DNA of 7,380 bases, taken from Bifidobacterium breve (GTDB lineage Bacteria > Actinomycetota > Actinomycetes > S36-B12). Below, one piece after another: positions 4,703 to 7,380 of this stretch (the first letter of the stretch is position 1; each line of letters starts with the position of its first letter). The stretch is from assembly GCA_945900705.1 (NCBI GenBank), contig CAMDKJ010000085.1, positions 1-7,380 of the forward strand, in the 5' to 3' direction. A program made the translations under genes and the position numbers. The notes beneath the pieces are model-generated. The model made no database searches. It worked only from the letters and a program-made list of their open reading frames with translations, and had not been told where the DNA came from.

Positions 4703-6010
4703 ATGATGAATACATCGAAGACTGACAGGGACGTTTCGGCGCCCCCGCCGGTGGATGAGCAGATCGCCCGGATCATTGAGCAGGCCCAGGAGCAGGGGCT
4801 GCAGTTGACTGGTGAGGGGGGTTTGTTGCCGGACATGATTAAGGCCGCGGTCGAGGCGGCGTTGCGTGCGGAGATGGCCGATCACCTTGGGTATGACCGG
4901 CATGATCGGGTGGGTCGGGGATCGGGGAACTCGCGCAATGGGTTGACCGCCAAGACGGTACAAACGACGGCGGGGCCGGTGGGGTTGGAGGTGCTCCGGG
5001 ACCGTAACGGGACCTTTGATCCGGTGACGGTGCCCAAGGGGGTGCGCCGGCTGAACGACTTCGACGACATGATCATGTCTTTGTTCGCGAAGGGGATGAC
5101 GACCCGGGATATCGCTGAGCACCTCAAGGTCACCTACGGTGCGGCGGTGTCCCACGAAACGATTGCGAACATCACCGATGCGATCAACGAGGTCGTCAAG
5201 GAATGGCGGGCCCGGCCCTTGGATGAGGTTTACCCGATTATGTATATCGATGCGATCCGACTTCGGATCCGGGATGGTGGCGCAGTTCGGATGAAGGCCT
5301 GCCACATCGCGATCGGTGTCGATATCGATGGTGTTAAACGGGTTTTGGGTATGTGGATCGAGCAGACCGAGGGCGCCCGTTTTTGGGCCGGGGTGCTGAC
5401 TGAACTGCGAAACCGTGGGGTCAAAGACGTGCTCATCGTCTGCTGCGATGGGTTAACGGGCCTGCCCGACGCGATCGCTACGGCCTGGCCAAAGGCGATT
5501 GTGCAGACCTGCGTTGTTCACCTAATCCGAGATTCGATGCGCTACGCCACGTGGAAGGACCGTAAGGTGATCGCAGCTGGCCTGCGCCCTATCTACACCG
5601 CGGCGACCGCCCAGGCCGCCGAGCAGGCACTGGAGGCGTTCGCCGTATCCGCGGTCGGCGCGCGTAACCCCGCCGTAGCTGATGTTTGGCGACGCTCCTG
5701 GAACGAGTTCATCCCGTTCTTGGATCTGCCACCGGAGATCAGGCGAGTGATCTATACGACGAACGCGATCGAGTCAATGAACTACCAGTTGCGCAAGGTC
5801 ACGAAAACCCGCGGCCAGTTTCCCAATGATGAAGCCGCATACAAACTGCTCTACCTCGGGATCTGTGACATCGAGAACCGCACCATCAGCCGCGGTGGCA
5901 AACCGAAAAACCCATCAGTCACACAACGAGGAAGCAACACCGTCGGCTGGAAGACCGCACTGAACCACTTCGCCATCATCTACCCCGGGCGCCTGCCCGA
6001 GGGCATCTAA
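4703..6010 (+). CDS. IS256-family (Mutator-type) transposase
   Basis: 435-residue DDE transposase that would cut and move the surrounding insertion sequence. The start is the ATG at 4703, eight bases after GGGAGGAG; the GTG at 4661 lies inside the upstream hairpin and is unlikely. An N-terminal DNA-binding region is followed by the family's HLGYDRHDRVGRGSGNSRNG segment (61-80). Catalytic residues are all present: D183 in MYIDA, D249 in CCDGLTGLPDAI, and E357 in TTNAIESMN, with the family's C-x2-H (C270, H273) in QTCVVHLIRDSMRYATWKD. The length is normal for the family and there is no frameshift, so it may be active. It ends 17 bases before the right terminal repeat. Codon use resembles its neighbours. 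Confidence 0.95.
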   Translation: MMNTSKTDRDVSAPPPVDEQIARIIEQAQEQGLQLTGEGGLLPDMIKAAVEAALRAEMADHLGYDRHDRVGRGSGNSRNGLTAKTVQTTAGPVGLEVLRDRNGTFDPVTVPKGVRRLNDFDDMIMSLFAKGMTTRDIAEHLKVTYGAAVSHETIANITDAINEVVKEWRARPLDEVYPIMYIDAIRLRIRDGGAVRMKACHIAIGVDIDGVKRVLGMWIEQTEGARFWAGVLTELRNRGVKDVLIVCCDGLTGLPDAIATAWPKAIVQTCVVHLIRDSMRYATWKDRKVIAAGLRPIYTAATAQAAEQALEAFAVSAVGARNPAVADVWRRSWNEFIPFLDLPPEIRRVIYTTNAIESMNYQLRKVTKTRGQFPNDEAAYKLLYLGICDIENRTISRGGKPKNPSVTQRGSNTVGWKTALNHFAIIYPGRLPEGI

Positions 6011-6137
6011 AAACCAAAATGCCGGATCTCACTTACACACGAAACTTGACACGCCTTAGCCTTAATCAACTGACACCTGGTCAACTCAGACTCGGACGAA
6101 ATCTGCGATCGTCCAAATCGCCAGGGCCTAGAGGATT

Positions 6138-6323
6138 GTGCCCGCCAAGACTCTTGGGCTTAAGCGCCAGGAGCTGACAAAAGAGCTGAAGAGGGTGTCA
6201 CGCCGCAAGAATCGGGAGCTTCTAGCCAAAGCCAAGGCACCCGGAGGCGGTCCGACTTCTGCACTTGACTCGGCGTATAGCAAGCCACCGGCACCCGCCG
6301 CGAGTGCTAGAAGAAAAACTTAA
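6138..6323 (+). CDS. Possible small basic protein, unrecognised
   Basis: 61 codons from a GTG at 6138. The first half is rich in Lys and Arg (LKRQELTKELKRVSRRKNRE) and probably helical; the second half is Pro/Ala/Ser-rich and looks disordered. GAGG (6131-6134) precedes the start by only three bases, which is too close for a good ribosome-binding site, and no family is recognised. It lies just beyond the insertion sequence, in DNA that may be left over from an older element, so it could be a chance frame. No trace of the missing integrase core of the interrupted transposase is found between 6053 and 6350. Confidence 0.25.
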   Translation: MPAKTLGLKRQELTKELKRVSRRKNRELLAKAKAPGGGPTSALDSAYSKPPAPAASARRKT

Positions 6324-6350
6324 AAACCAAATTGATGAATAGTTAAATGG

Positions 6351-6899
6351 TTAAAAAGCCCGCACCGGACGGACGCCGTACGTGCTGTACTCGTTGCCGT
6401 GGTACTGACTCCCATAGGCGAAGAGCTGGAGCCACGTGCCGTCCGCACTGCTCTGCGAGGAACTCCAGTACCCAAACTTACCAGTGCCAAACCCGCCAAC
6501 AGTGTCTCGCTGCTCATACAACGCGTTCAACTCATCCTTGGAGGGCAAGAACCAATCGGTCTTCCCACCACCGTCATAATCTCTAACCGTATTCGCAGCA
6601 CCCGACCCACACGCAGCAGTTATCAACTTCGTATTCGCCGCACCCGCCCCGATCGTTGTCTCCGTCCCCGCGACTTCCAAAGACGAATCGTCACACCACA
6701 CGTCCATCGGGTCGTCTACCCCTGACCACCCTGCTGGCGCCGCCTCTAAATACCGACCCCAAGGCTGCACGGAGCCCGCGTCATAGAACACGATCCCACC
6801 ACCGGGACCGGTATCACCAACCTTGTAGTTCCCATCGGCACTCCCAAGCACCATCACACACCCCCACTTGAATAACCCACCAGGACCGGTACGCACCAT
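6351..6899 (-). CDS. DUF1566-type surface-protein domain, probably lacking its N-terminus
   Basis: 182 residues from an ATG at 6899. The pattern GDTGPGGGIVFYDAG (28-42), GRYLEAAP (48-55), DWFLPSKDELNALY (115-128), YWSSSQ (144-149) and the closing VRPVRAF is characteristic of DUF1566 / Lcl-C-terminal-like domains, which occur on secreted and surface proteins. Their function is mostly unknown; the Legionella collagen-like protein Lcl is the best-known example, and members are often amplified in a genome. There is no signal peptide, and no good ribosome-binding site precedes 6899 or the alternative ATG at 6854. The frame stays open upstream to a TAG at 6954-6956 and reads plausible residues there (SANCSSTTVMVRTGPGG). 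This is therefore most likely the C-terminal domain of a longer secreted protein whose front has been lost. The stop at 6351-6353 follows the usual C-terminus exactly. Confidence 0.75.
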   Translation of the reverse strand: MVRTGPGGLFKWGCVMVLGSADGNYKVGDTGPGGGIVFYDAGSVQPWGRYLEAAPAGWSGVDDPMDVWCDDSSLEVAGTETTIGAGAANTKLITAACGSGAANTVRDYDGGGKTDWFLPSKDELNALYEQRDTVGGFGTGKFGYWSSSQSSADGTWLQLFAYGSQYHGNEYSTYGVRPVRAF

Positions 6900-6956
6900 A
6901 ACAGTGGTCGAGGAACAATTAGCGGAAAGGACAGGAAAGAAGGACCATCCCGGCTA

Positions 6957-7140
6957 CTTCTCCGGGGGTGCTTCGACACACCGCCGGTCAAAGAATCGCA
7001 GCGGGAGATGACCAATGCTGGGGAAGCATAGGACAGACCCGGGGTTGTGAAGAACTGCACCGCTACCTAGATACGTAATCGGGTCGAAATGGCGGCAATA
7101 TTTTGCGCCCTAGCCTTCGAAAATCCCTGAGTAAGGATTC
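6957..7140. other. Region without a supported gene
   Basis: Between the upstream stop of the DUF1566 frame and the ATG at 7141 I see no RNA fold and no recognisable protein. It may hold the promoter for the frame at 7141, but no clear -35/-10 pair stands out. Confidence 0.4.
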
Positions 7141-7380
7141 ATGAAGCGGCGACCCCATACGGAATACACATTTGAGATCGTCACTGTTAACGAAGCAGGC
7201 ACCGGTGAGGTTGGCGTGTTCACGGCACGGACGAAAGCTGAGGCGGTATCTACTCCCGCGACATTCTCCGGTTGTTACGTCAAGACCAATCACACCAAGG
7301 TGCCGGGTAATTTCCCCATTACGCCCGCTACCAGTGACACCTGGCCAGCACTTAGACCACCTGGGGTGTTCGAGTTCACT
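7141..7380 (+). CDS. Unrecognised protein, N-terminal part, runs off the window
   Basis: A plus-strand frame opens at an ATG at 7141, three bases after AAGGA (7133-7137), and stays open for 80 codons to the window edge. It begins MKRRPHTEYTFEIVTVNEAG and continues GTGEVGVFTARTKAEAVSTP, which looks like a small soluble beta-rich domain. The last 28 visible codons (from 7297, KVPGNFPITPATSDTW onward) are a close copy of the segment at 3385-3468, in the same frame and with partly synonymous differences, which supports the coding call. If the rest follows copy A, the protein would end about 22 codons beyond the window. The two copies share nothing before KVPG, so this is a mosaic. I do not recognise the family. 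A minus-strand frame is also open here but fits the substitution pattern less well. Confidence 0.5.
   Translation, partial: MKRRPHTEYTFEIVTVNEAGTGEVGVFTARTKAEAVSTPATFSGCYVKTNHTKVPGNFPITPATSDTWPALRPPGVFEFT
7297..7380 (+). repeat. 84-bp direct repeat, copy B (continues to the window edge)
   Basis: Matches 3385-3468 with seven mismatches and no gaps; the right-hand limit is set by the window. The two copies lie 3912 bases apart in direct orientation and enclose the small-gene pair, the broken transposase, the insertion sequence and the DUF1566 fragment. Confidence 0.9.

Larger units (their letters stand above)
4624..6052 (+). mobile_element. Complete IS256-family insertion sequence
   Basis: The element spans 1429 bp, bounded by terminal inverted repeats at 4624-4648 and 6028-6052 that agree at 20 of 25 positions (GTGTCAA at the tips and TGTGTAAGTG further in). 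It contains one intact transposase gene. IS256-family elements usually create 8-9 bp target duplications, but the flanks here (GGCGGAGG on the left, GCCTTAGC on the right) do not match. The element lies inside a transposase gene whose 3' part is missing. The ends are assigned from the repeat tips and could be off by a base. Confidence 0.88.

Noticed and set aside
4616..6060. Target-site duplication around the IS256-family element
   Set aside because: The eight bases on each side (GGCGGAGG and GCCTTAGC) do not match, and shifting the ends by one or two bases does not help.

Overview
The window looks like the DNA of a high-GC actinomycete. The genes show GC-rich third codon positions and GTG starts, and the AbiE-type pair, the excisionase tails and the transposases are of kinds common in Actinomycetota. 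No species can be named from the sequence. Little here looks like housekeeping DNA: it reads as an integration hot spot where several mobile elements have landed, decayed and recombined.

Left part (1-872): the C-terminal half of a tyrosine recombinase (integrase) enters from the left edge and ends at 496. About 120 bp further on is a segment that folds like the 3' half of a tRNA (618-664), followed at once by an 11-bp terminator hairpin. This is the usual layout of an integrase beside its attachment site. Middle-left (873-2497): a minus-strand two-gene operon encodes a type IV toxin-antitoxin / abortive-infection pair, an AbiEi-like antitoxin and an AbiEii-like nucleotidyltransferase toxin. 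The two genes overlap by four bases (GTGA). Upstream, at 2533-2688, is the tail of an excisionase-type DNA-binding protein. A second, diverged tail of the same family lies at 3104-3220, and just downstream of it is an unrecognised minus-strand fragment (2923-3090).

Centre (3385-4075): this is the least conventional part. Two tandem minus-strand small genes (58 and 60 codons) share a conserved Shine-Dalgarno and start, a conserved 38-residue N-terminal part and an identical seven-residue C-terminus, but differ completely in the segment between. They differ in length by exactly two codons. Between them lie a near-perfect 26-bp hairpin and a short tandem repeat. A plus-strand coding segment at 3385-3537 is repeated at the right edge of the window (7297-7380), where it forms part of a different open frame that begins at 7141.

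Right part (4230-7380): an integrase-core transposase gene is cut after about 131 codons by a complete IS256-family insertion sequence (4624-6052). That element has an intact DDE transposase and 25-bp terminal inverted repeats. No target duplication is visible and the rest of the interrupted transposase is missing on the far side, which suggests an adjacent deletion. Beyond it are a doubtful small basic reading frame, a minus-strand DUF1566-type domain that lacks an N-terminal secretion part, and the start of an unrecognised plus-strand gene running off the window.

The intact working units I can support are the AbiE pair and the IS256-family element. The two small paralogous genes are the best candidates for something undescribed.
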